From Candidatus Woesearchaeota archaeon (lineage in GTDB: Archaea; Nanobdellota; Nanobdellia; Woesearchaeales; GW2011-AR4): a stretch of DNA of 35,614 nt. Every line of letters begins with the position of its first letter. The stretch's first letter is position 1. Positions 24,196 to 30,563 of this stretch are shown here, piece by piece. The notes under the pieces were generated by a model that saw nothing but the letters and a program-made list of their open reading frames with translations, ran no database searches and had not been told where the DNA came from. The translations under genes and the position numbers were made by a program. The DNA lies in contig JAGVXT010000035.1 of assembly GCA_018303655.1 (NCBI GenBank), positions 1 to 35,614 of the forward strand, given 5' to 3'.

Positions 24196-24758
24196 TGGTC
24201 AAAAAGGAAATAAGGGTTATTGGAATTGACGATAGCCCTTTTAATAAATTTAAAGACAAAAAAATACTTGTTGTTGGAGTTGTGATGAGGGGCGGCTCAT
24301 GGGTTGATGGAATTTTATCGACAAAAGTAGCTGTTGACGGGAATGATGCAACAAAAAAATTAATTGAGATGGTTAATGAATGTAAATTCAAGCCCCAATT
24401 ACAATGCATTTTTCTTGACGGGATTGCTGTTGCCGGGTTCAATGTAGTTGATGTTCAGAAATTAAATAAAAAAACAAAGTTGCCTGTTGTGATTGTTATA
24501 AGAAGAAAACCCAACATTAAAAACATCAAAAAAACATTGATAAAAATAAACAAACAAAATAAAATCAAACTTATAGAAAAAGCAGGAAATGTAATTCAAG
24601 TCAATGACATATTTATCCAGTTGACGGGCATTGATTTAGAAGAAGCAAAAAAAATTCTGAAAATAGTTTGCACAAGAAGCTTGATACCAGAACCAATAAG
24701 ATTGGCGCATTTGATTGCGCAAGGAGTTGTTTTTGGGGAAAGCAGGGGAAGGGCATAG
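24195..24758 (+). CDS. DUF99 (UPF0215) family protein, endonuclease V-like fold
   Basis: This 187-residue protein fits the archaeal DUF99 family. It has the start IRVIGIDDSPF, the block LVVGVVMRGGSWVDGILSTKVAVDGNDAT, the strand LQCIFLDGIAVAGFNVVD, and the end EPIRLAHLIAQGVVFGESRGRA. The family is related to endonuclease V in the RNase H fold, with acidic residues (Asp12, Asp13) in place for metal binding, but a nuclease activity is not established as far as I know. It overlaps the tag stop by one base (TAATG). A DNA-repair context therefore fits but is not proven. Confidence 0.85.
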   Translation: MVKKEIRVIGIDDSPFNKFKDKKILVVGVVMRGGSWVDGILSTKVAVDGNDATKKLIEMVNECKFKPQLQCIFLDGIAVAGFNVVDVQKLNKKTKLPVVIVIRRKPNIKNIKKTLIKINKQNKIKLIEKAGNVIQVNDIFIQLTGIDLEEAKKILKIVCTRSLIPEPIRLAHLIAQGVVFGESRGRA

Positions 24759-24762
24759 TGGA

Positions 24763-25359
24763 TTAAACTCTGACATTAAGCTTTATAAAATCTCTTCTTA
24801 ATTGTCTGATATTTGTAAACAAAATACCTTTAATGCCAAATTTTTCTGCTCTCTTTATATTTCCTTTATTATCGTCTACAAAAGCGCATTCATTTGGCTT
24901 GCATTTCAATTCCTTAATAACAAATTTATAGATTTTGTTTTCCCTTTTCACCAAGCCAACTTCGTTTGAAAAAAAAGCATAATCAAAATATTTTCTTAAG
25001 TTTATGTTTTTTCTGATTGTTGTTGTCATATCATCAAAGTTGTCTGATAAAAGAGCAGTCTTATACTTATTTTTAAGTTTTCTAGTTAATTTAAAAACTT
25101 CTCTGTTTAATTTTGGCTTATCTTTAAAAATATGAAGATAATCATTTACATTTTTGCTTATGCTCAATTCCTCAAACATATTCGAAAGAACATCCTTGCT
25201 ATTTATTTTCCCGAGGGTAAGCGAAAGTTCATATCTTATAAAAGATTTGATTATCAACTCATTGTTTATACCTAGTTTTTTATATAATCTTCTGCCCAAC
25301 ACTTTCCCAAAGTCTTCGGTACAAACGCCAAACCAGTCGAAAATTATTGCTTTTATCAT
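24763..25359 (-). CDS. HAD superfamily hydrolase-like protein
   Basis: The 198 residues have a HAD fold. Motif I is IIFDWFGVCTED with nucleophile Asp8, motif II is LLSDNFDD with Ser105, motif III is VGLVKRENK with Lys138, and motif IV is AFVDDNKGNIKRA with Asp162 and Asp163. The residue two after the nucleophile is Phe10, where phosphatases have Asp, so classic phosphatase chemistry is doubtful. Several non-phosphatase or poorly characterised HAD groups have an aromatic or small residue here. Its ATG overlaps the ABCE1 stop by four bases, indicating translational coupling. The substrate is unknown. Confidence 0.85.
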   Translation of the reverse strand: MIKAIIFDWFGVCTEDFGKVLGRRLYKKLGINNELIIKSFIRYELSLTLGKINSKDVLSNMFEELSISKNVNDYLHIFKDKPKLNREVFKLTRKLKNKYKTALLSDNFDDMTTTIRKNINLRKYFDYAFFSNEVGLVKRENKIYKFVIKELKCKPNECAFVDDNKGNIKRAEKFGIKGILFTNIRQLRRDFIKLNVRV

Positions 25360-27107
25360 GTATAATAATACTTCCCGCTCTCTTTCTGCTCCCTATCTAA
25401 TCTTGAATCAAGCTTGTTTACCCTTGGCCTGTTCGTCTCGGGGTCACGGCGAACCGTAATCCCAAGCTCCTTCAAAAACTTGTTCATTCCGTCTTCCATT
25501 TCAAATGGGCCTGTGATCATTCCTTCAACTGCGGGCTTTCCCTCAAAAACAATCAGCTTGTCGCTTATGTAGTCAACAAACAATAAGTCATGGTCGACAA
25601 TCAAGGCCGATGCATCCTTTTGCTCAACAAAATCCCTAACAATTTTTGATAATATCAATCTTTGTTCAGAATCCAGATATGCGGATGGCTCATCAAGCAA
25701 ATACAAGTCAGCATCCTGCTGCAGGCAATGCGCAATCGCAACCCTTTGCAATTCACCTCCTGAAAGCTCGCTTAATTTATTCAATGACAATTGTTGAAGG
25801 CCTAATGGATTCACAATCTGGTTTTCATATTTGTTGAAAGCTGTCTTTAAAACATCAACAACCAAAGCATCTGACACTTCAAGATATTGCGGCTTGTAGC
25901 TTACTTTTACTTTATGAGTTATCTCTCCATCGTCCTGCTTTAAAGCCCCTGCAAGTATCTTGACAAAGGTTGTTTTTCCAATTCCGTTCTCGCCAAGAAT
26001 TCCGATAATCTCGTTCTTATGCACTGCCCCTTTGTGCGCTTTCAATGCAAAATTGCCAAGCTTCTTCTCAACAGCATTCCACGATGTAATCACTTCTTTA
26101 ATGTGCTTCTTCTTGATTGGAGGCTTTTCAGCAAACCTGATTGTTGAGTCTCTGAACCTTACATTCTCTTCTTTTATGTAGCCGGAAAGATAAACATTTA
26201 CCCCATTCCTTACAGGCTTTATCCCGCTTACAATCCCGTAAGCATCTTCTTTGCCGTACATCAAATGAACAAAATCAGCAATGTAGTCCAAAATTATAAG
26301 GTCATGCTCCACAGCCAAAACAGCGTTATTTTCATTAATTAATGACTTGATAAATTTGCTGATGTTTATTCTCTGCTTGATATCCAGATAGCTTGTCGGC
26401 TCGTCAAAAATATACAGGTTTGCATTTTTCAGCACAGTTGCTGCAATTGCAACCCTCTGCAGCTCTCCTCCTGAAATTTCTGAAATATCATTATTTAGAA
26501 TTTCATTTAATTGTAATTCATTTGCAATCTTTTTTAATTCGCCTTTTTCATCAACTTTTTTTAACAAATCAATAACCTTTCCTTTTGTTGTTTTTGGAAT
26601 CAGGTCAACCTGCTGCGGCTTGTACGCTATCTTTATCTCCTCTTTTTTTACTTTCTCAAAAAAACCTTGGGCTTCAGTTCCCTTGAAAAATGATATAAGC
26701 TCATCATAATCAATTTCATGCCTTTCCCAATTTCCTAAGTTCGGCTTTAGCACGGAAGCAAGTATCTTGATTGCAGTTGATTTGCCGATTCCGTTGACTC
26801 CAAGAATTCCGGTAACCCTGCCAAAAGCAGGGGTTGGCAATGAATAAATCACAAACTTGTTTTCCCCATAGCGGTGAATGGGATTTGTCTTCAGCTCTTC
26901 GGGCAGATTGATTATCTTTATTGCATTAGGTGCGGCTTTTGGGCAAATCCCGCATCCTGTGCACAGATGCTCATCTATTGTAAGCTTGTCATCAATTATC
27001 TTGATGCACTCCTTGCCTGTGCGGTTGACAGGGCAAATGCTTTGTATGTGCAGCTTTTGCTGCGCATCCTTCAGCTTCTCGTTGTCAACAATAGCTATTC
27101 GTGTCAT
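25356..27107 (-). CDS. rli1: ABCE1/Rli1 ribosome recycling ATPase with one iron-sulfur cluster site missing
   Basis: ABCE1 splits ribosomes after termination with the factors aRF1 or Pelota. The 583 residues hold an N-terminal ferredoxin-like domain and two ABC domains, with P-loops GVNGIGKST (103-111) and GENGIGKTT (372-380). The signatures are ISGGELQR and LSGGELQR, and the Walker B segments are FDEPTSYLD and LDEPSAYLD. The ferredoxin-like domain normally binds two [4Fe-4S] clusters. Here the cysteines of one are replaced (Leu12, Gln17, Ile21 and Ala59), while the four ligands of the other remain (Cys25, Cys49, Cys52, Cys55). The start at 27107 has a TATA-like box about 23 bp upstream on the minus strand. 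Confidence 0.95.
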   Translation of the reverse strand: MTRIAIVDNEKLKDAQQKLHIQSICPVNRTGKECIKIIDDKLTIDEHLCTGCGICPKAAPNAIKIINLPEELKTNPIHRYGENKFVIYSLPTPAFGRVTGILGVNGIGKSTAIKILASVLKPNLGNWERHEIDYDELISFFKGTEAQGFFEKVKKEEIKIAYKPQQVDLIPKTTKGKVIDLLKKVDEKGELKKIANELQLNEILNNDISEISGGELQRVAIAATVLKNANLYIFDEPTSYLDIKQRINISKFIKSLINENNAVLAVEHDLIILDYIADFVHLMYGKEDAYGIVSGIKPVRNGVNVYLSGYIKEENVRFRDSTIRFAEKPPIKKKHIKEVITSWNAVEKKLGNFALKAHKGAVHKNEIIGILGENGIGKTTFVKILAGALKQDDGEITHKVKVSYKPQYLEVSDALVVDVLKTAFNKYENQIVNPLGLQQLSLNKLSELSGGELQRVAIAHCLQQDADLYLLDEPSAYLDSEQRLILSKIVRDFVEQKDASALIVDHDLLFVDYISDKLIVFEGKPAVEGMITGPFEMEDGMNKFLKELGITVRRDPETNRPRVNKLDSRLDREQKESGKYYYT

Positions 27108-27124
27108 TTTTTTGGAAATGTGCG

Positions 27125-27136
27125 TAAATAAAAGCC
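27125..27136 (-). promoter_or_regulatory. TATA box for rli1
   Basis: On the minus strand the sequence is CTTTTATTTACG, centred about 23 bp before the ATG. It is less TATA-like than the other boxes, and transcription could start close to the start codon. Confidence 0.45.
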
Positions 27137-27238
27137 ACTAGAAAAACTGCTTTGTTTGGTGCTTTGTTAAAATACACTGCATAATACAATAAAAATAACT
27201 ATAGTTTTTAAATATTATGTAAAAATCAAACAAAAAGA

Positions 27239-27249
27239 ATTATAAAAAC
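27239..27249 (+). promoter_or_regulatory. TATA box for the zinc-ribbon microprotein
   Basis: ATTATAAAAAC is centred about 27 bp before the ATG at 27271, predicting a leaderless mRNA. Confidence 0.55.
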
Positions 27250-27270
27250 AATAAAAAATCTTTACTTAAA

Positions 27271-27429
27271 ATGAAATGTTCTATTTGCAGCAAGTCAATT
27301 GACACAACATTTTTGGGCAAAATCCTAGGCACCCATGTAAAAGACAGAAATGGCAAGCTTCATGCTGTTTGCTTCGAGTGCCAGAAGAAGTTCAGCTCAA
27401 AAGAAGAAATTTTAAAAGTGATTAAATAA
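27271..27429 (+). CDS. Zinc-ribbon microprotein, 52 aa
   Basis: A short frame whose sequence begins MKCSICSKSIDTTFLG and ends SSKEEILKVIK. A CxxC pair (Cys3, Cys6) and a second CxxC pair (CFEC, Cys34 and Cys37) are spaced as in a treble-clef or zinc-ribbon fold, and nothing hydrophobic is present. I do not recognise a named family, but both knuckles and the TATA box at the right distance make it credible. It ends 11 bases before the tRNA-Thr gene and may share its transcript. A minus-strand frame across the region is spurious. Confidence 0.7.
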   Translation: MKCSICSKSIDTTFLGKILGTHVKDRNGKLHAVCFECQKKFSSKEEILKVIK

Positions 27430-27440
27430 AACTGATTCTT

Positions 27441-27525
27441 GCCTCTGTGGCTCAATCTGGTAGAGCGGCGCTCTCGTATTCCATGAGACAAGCGCAGGTT
27501 GAGGGTTCAAATCCCTTCGGAGGCT
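27441..27525 (+). tRNA. tRNA-Thr (anticodon CGU) with an 11-nt intron
   Basis: The acceptor stem is GCCTCTG (27441-27447) with CGGAGGC (27518-27524) and discriminator T at 27525. The D stem is GCTC/GAGC, the anticodon stem GCGCT/AGCGC, and the T arm GAGGG-TTCAAAT-CCCTT. Eighteen bases separate the anticodon stem arms; removing 27479-27489 leaves the loop CTCGTAA with anticodon CGU. The G1-C72, C2-G71 pairs and U73 are archaeal threonine features. CCA is not encoded. Confidence 0.9.
27479..27489 (+). other. 11-nt canonical 37/38 intron of tRNA-Thr(CGU)
   Basis: The central helix is CTCG (27473-27476) with TGAG (27484-27487), one pair being G-U. The 3' bulge is ACA and the 5' bulge TAT is merged with a 4-base terminal loop (TCCA). 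Cutting after the second base of each bulge removes 11 nt. This relaxed form has no inner helix. Confidence 0.8.
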
Positions 27526-27540
27526 TATTTTTTCTTGAAA

Positions 27541-27550
27541 AAATTTAAAA
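27541..27550 (+). promoter_or_regulatory. TATA box for the 126-residue orphan
   Basis: AAATTTAAAA is centred about 28 bp before the ATG at 27573. It begins 15 bases after the tRNA-Thr 3' end. Confidence 0.5.
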
Positions 27551-27572
27551 ATGGTCAGTATTAACTTTGGCC

Positions 27573-27953
27573 ATGGACGATGGATTATGTATGTTAGTAG
27601 GTGAAGCAGCTGGGTATAGAAATGGGGATTATTCATATCCTTTTGCAGTTTTAGCCGCAGAATCTCATATAAGTTTGGCTGATAGTGCAACGACAGAAGG
27701 GAGAATAAGAAGAGTTAGAGCCTATTATGAATCTGCCATGCGAGCGTTTGTTGACGCAAGACAGTATGGGCGTGCATTTGATATAGCAGAAGAACGAGGT
27801 TTATTGCCTGAAATTAAGTACATATCCCACAGAAGAATCCATTACCTTACAGCAATAGGATCACCTGAAGATTGTGCAGTTATGGAAAATTTGATGTGCC
27901 CTAAGAAAAGGCCAAAAAACAAAGTGGATTTAAAAGATAATGTTCAGGTCTAA
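27573..27953 (+). CDS. Hypothetical helical protein, 126 aa
   Basis: I do not recognise this protein. It starts MDDGLCMLVGEAAGYRNGDYSYPF and has mainly helical segments. A middle stretch (RIRRVRAYYESAMRAFVDARQYGRAFDIAEERG) resembles the amphipathic pattern of a TPR-like repeat pair. The end is basic with a proline and lysine cluster (MCPKKRPKNKVDLKD). There is no membrane segment or metal motif. The ATG at 27573 fits the TATA spacing better than the in-frame TTG at 27567. A small scaffold or helical adaptor is possible, but it is a guess. Confidence 0.55.
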   Translation: MDDGLCMLVGEAAGYRNGDYSYPFAVLAAESHISLADSATTEGRIRRVRAYYESAMRAFVDARQYGRAFDIAEERGLLPEIKYISHRRIHYLTAIGSPEDCAVMENLMCPKKRPKNKVDLKDNVQV

Positions 27954-27998
27954 TTTTCCATATGGTAAATATATTCTCCACAATACACTTTAGGATTA

Positions 27999-28009
27999 AT
28001 TTTAAATAC
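27999..28009 (+). promoter_or_regulatory. TATA box for the acyl-CoA ligase gene
   Basis: ATTTTAAATAC lies about 40 bp before the ATG at 28043. This implies a leader of about 13 nt that contains the weak ribosome-site-like GAGAGTGA. Confidence 0.45.
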
Positions 28010-28042
28010 AAACCGCTTAAAATTGCTTGAGAGTGAACTTTA

Positions 28043-29554
28043 ATGGGAATATCAGCATTATTCAAGCAGACAGCTCAAAGATTGCCTGACAAGGTTGCAA
28101 TTGAGTTTGAGGACCAAAGGGTAACTTTCAAGGAACTGGATTTGCAGACAAATAAAGTTGCCAATGCATTTCAAGAAATTGGAATAACCAAAGGCGACAG
28201 AGTTGCGCAGTTTATGCCAAACAGTTTGGAGCTTGTTTCTTCTATTATGGGCAATTTCAAGAATGGCAGCATTATAGTTCCCATGAACATCAACTTCAAG
28301 GAGCAGGAAATCCACCATATCTTGCATGATTCCGGCGCCAAGGCAGTAATCACAGACATGGAAAGATTGGCGATTGTCAGGAATGTCCAGCCAAAGCTTC
28401 CGGAGCTAAAGCTTGTGATTATTGTTGACGGCAATGCGGAAAATGCCCATAATTTCAATGAAATGACAAAAAAAGCCCCTGACAAAGAGCCTTCAACAAT
28501 AATAAAAGACGAGGATCATTCAATCATATTCTATACTTCAGGCACAACGGGCAAGCCAAAGGGAGCTGCCTTGAACCAGACAAACATAGCCTCAAATGTC
28601 AAGGCCCTTGCTCAGGCATGGAAATGGGCAGAGGACGATGTTTTTCTCTTGACTTTGCCTTTGTACCATATTCATGGCATTGGAGTTGCATTGTGCGGCT
28701 CATTGTATGTTGGAAATTTCACGATTTTGAGGAAGAAATTTGTTGCAGAAGAAGTACTTGAAACAATACAGAAAAGAAAAGCAACCTTGTTCATGGGCGT
28801 TCCGACAATGTACTTCAAACTGCTTGAGGTTGAAGGGCTTGAAAAGTATGATTTATCGTCAATGAGGCTTTTTGTTTCAGGCTCTGCTCCTTTGTCAAGG
28901 GAATTGTTTTACAGGCTTAAGAAAGCATTTGGCCATGAAATTTTGGAAAGGGCAGGCATGTCAGAATCAATGATGAATTTTAGCAATCCATATGATGGTG
29001 AAAGAATTCCCGGCTCTGTCGGCCCTTGCCTTCCCGGAGTCAAGGTCAGAATAACAGATAAAAATTATAATGATGTTCCTGTTAATTCAGAAGGCGAGAT
29101 TTTGATTAAAGGCCCTAATGTTTTTAGCGGCTACTGGAACAAGCCCAAATACAACAAGGAAGTTTTCAAAGACGGCTGGTTTGTTACAGGAGATGTGGGC
29201 AAGATTGATGAAAAAAACTATATTTACATCATCGGAAGGTCAAAAGACGTCATAAAATCCGGGGGAATAAACATTTATCCCCGCGAGATTGAAGATGTCA
29301 TTGAATCAATGCCTCAAGTCAAGGAATGCGCTGTTGTAGGCGTTCCTGACAAGGAATTTGGAGAGTCCGTCAAAGCTTATGTTGTTTTAAATCCAAATTC
29401 TAAATTAACAGATGATGAAGTTATTGCTTATTGCAAGGAAAAGCTTGCCTCTTTCAAAAAGCCGAAGTTTGTCGAATTTCTCGAGCAGCTGCCAAAGAAC
29501 ACAATGGGCAAAATGCTGAAGGAAGAGCTTAGGAAGATGCACAAGGGGAAATAA
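28043..29554 (+). CDS. AMP-forming acyl-CoA synthetase (long-chain acyl-CoA ligase-like)
   Basis: The 503-residue enzyme belongs to the ANL superfamily. It activates a carboxylic acid with ATP to an acyl-adenylate and passes it to CoA. The phosphate-binding motif is FYTSGTTGKPKGAAL (163-177), followed by GMSESMMNF near 305-315. The hinge block has GDVGKIDEKNYIYIIGRSKDVIKSGGINIYPREIE, and the C-terminal lysine motif is PKNTMGKMLKEELR. All family motifs are intact. The chain length is not clear from sequence. It has a TATA box 40 bp upstream. A diverged copy of its last 15 codons is found about 1 kb downstream. Confidence 0.93.
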   Translation: MGISALFKQTAQRLPDKVAIEFEDQRVTFKELDLQTNKVANAFQEIGITKGDRVAQFMPNSLELVSSIMGNFKNGSIIVPMNINFKEQEIHHILHDSGAKAVITDMERLAIVRNVQPKLPELKLVIIVDGNAENAHNFNEMTKKAPDKEPSTIIKDEDHSIIFYTSGTTGKPKGAALNQTNIASNVKALAQAWKWAEDDVFLLTLPLYHIHGIGVALCGSLYVGNFTILRKKFVAEEVLETIQKRKATLFMGVPTMYFKLLEVEGLEKYDLSSMRLFVSGSAPLSRELFYRLKKAFGHEILERAGMSESMMNFSNPYDGERIPGSVGPCLPGVKVRITDKNYNDVPVNSEGEILIKGPNVFSGYWNKPKYNKEVFKDGWFVTGDVGKIDEKNYIYIIGRSKDVIKSGGINIYPREIEDVIESMPQVKECAVVGVPDKEFGESVKAYVVLNPNSKLTDDEVIAYCKEKLASFKKPKFVEFLEQLPKNTMGKMLKEELRKMHKGK

Positions 29555-29562
29555 ACTCCTTG

Positions 29563-29592
29563 GGTGACCACACCTTATTTTTTGTAGTCACC
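29563..29592. terminator. Hairpin between converging genes
   Basis: GGTGAC (29563-29568) and GTCACC (29587-29592) form a 6-bp stem around a T-rich loop containing TTATTTTTTG. It lies between the acyl-CoA ligase and the convergent Fic gene and could act as a terminator for either. Confidence 0.5.
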
Positions 29593-29593
29593 T

Positions 29594-30439
29594 CTACTTA
29601 ACATATCTCTTATGAGCACCCATGTACCTTCTCAGAAAGAAATTAACGAAGTCATTTTCAGGTTTGTCTAATGCATGGTAATAAGATTTCCTTCTCTTGT
29701 ACTCAATTATCAGCAGTGGGTATTTGTTTCTCTTTAATACATATGCAATTATTAATCTGCCTACCCTTCCGTTTCCATCCCCGAACGGATGAATCTTCTC
29801 AAATTTATAGTGTGCTCTTGCCGCAATCTCAACAGTGTTCATGGTATTTTTGCTCTTATCGTACCACTCAATGAATTCCCTCATCAGCTTATTCAAGTCT
29901 TGCCAGTCAGGAGCAATATAGCTGCCGACTTTCACAAGATAGTCTCTCAGCTTTCCTACAATGTCTGACTTTGTGTCCCTGAAAATCTCTTCATGCCATT
30001 GCATTATCAGATTATTGGACAATTCCTTCTTTTCGTTTAATGCCTTGAAAAAAACTTTTGAATGGTTTATGGTTTCCTGCACATCTCTTAATGGCTTGTT
30101 GGGCGCAATCTTGTTTTTAATGATATCTTCTGTTTCTTCAAGAGTGATTGTGGAGCCTTCAATAGCATTTGTGTTGTAGGTGAAGGATATGGACAAGTCT
30201 ATAAGCATTTCCTTCTTTACGGAATTTGGGTATTTTTTCCATTCCTTCCGGAAATTATTTTTTATGCTTTTCAGCTTTTTTATCACATCTTCCATGCATT
30301 CATACATGAATTTTTCCCTGATTTCCTCTATGTTTTCCGGGATTTCTTTTCCAAGGTATTTTTCCCTGTGCACAACTTTTCCTTCTTTCCTGAAAGAATG
30401 TGCCAGGTAATGGTAATCCTTATGCTTTACAATGTTCAT
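29594..30439 (-). CDS. Fic domain protein (likely AMP transferase)
   Basis: The 281 residues from ATG 30439 hold a Fic domain with the catalytic motif HPFGDGNGR (217-225), matching HxFxxGNxR. They also hold the inhibitory motif TNAIEG (90-95), of the (S/T)xxxE(G/N) type, placed before the core as in class II Fic proteins. The inhibitory glutamate is Glu94, so activity would be autoinhibited. Fic enzymes usually AMPylate a protein Tyr, Thr or Ser; the target is unknown. The frame extends to 30544, but those extra residues are not Fic-like, and the ATG at 30439 lies about 27 bp from the TATA box. A 13-bp inverted repeat brackets that promoter. No obvious antitoxin gene is adjacent. Confidence 0.9.
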   Translation of the reverse strand: MNIVKHKDYHYLAHSFRKEGKVVHREKYLGKEIPENIEEIREKFMYECMEDVIKKLKSIKNNFRKEWKKYPNSVKKEMLIDLSISFTYNTNAIEGSTITLEETEDIIKNKIAPNKPLRDVQETINHSKVFFKALNEKKELSNNLIMQWHEEIFRDTKSDIVGKLRDYLVKVGSYIAPDWQDLNKLMREFIEWYDKSKNTMNTVEIAARAHYKFEKIHPFGDGNGRVGRLIIAYVLKRNKYPLLIIEYKRRKSYYHALDKPENDFVNFFLRRYMGAHKRYVK

Positions 30440-30449
30440 ATAATTGAGT

Positions 30450-30502
30450 ATACAATTACATTTATTTAAATTTATCGGTTTTCGAGAAGAATGTAATTGT
30501 AT
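30450..30502 (-). promoter_or_regulatory. Fic promoter bracketed by a 13-bp inverted repeat
   Basis: A perfect 13-bp inverted repeat, ATACAATTACATT (30450-30462) and AATGTAATTGTAT (30490-30502), encloses a TATA box (AAATTTAAATAAA on the minus strand, around 30461-30474). Arm centres are about 40 bp apart. It is a strong candidate operator pair for a dimeric regulator. Confidence 0.65.
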
Positions 30503-30506
30503 TTGG

Positions 30507-30551
30507 GGCAAGATTCTGAAATAAGAGATGAGGAAGATGCACAAGAAGTGA
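30507..30551 (+). pseudogene. Decayed copy of the acyl-CoA ligase 3' end
   Basis: Bases 30507-30545 align with the ligase 3' end at 29507-29545, 33 of 39 identical, including the perfect 15-mer AGGAAGATGCACAAG. In frame it reads GKILK, a TAA stop where the ligase has Glu, then EMRKMHKK and a stop; the ligase reads GKMLKEELRKMHKGK. It is a remnant of a second ligase end. It lies between the Fic promoter and the ABC permease gene, exactly 1,000 bases from the intact copy. Confidence 0.65.
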
Positions 30552-30563
30552 GAAACTTACTTT

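Noticed and set aside
29594-30439. A classic FicTA toxin-antitoxin pair
   Set aside because: No small antitoxin gene is beside the Fic gene, and its inhibitory motif is already in the same protein, as in class II Fic enzymes.
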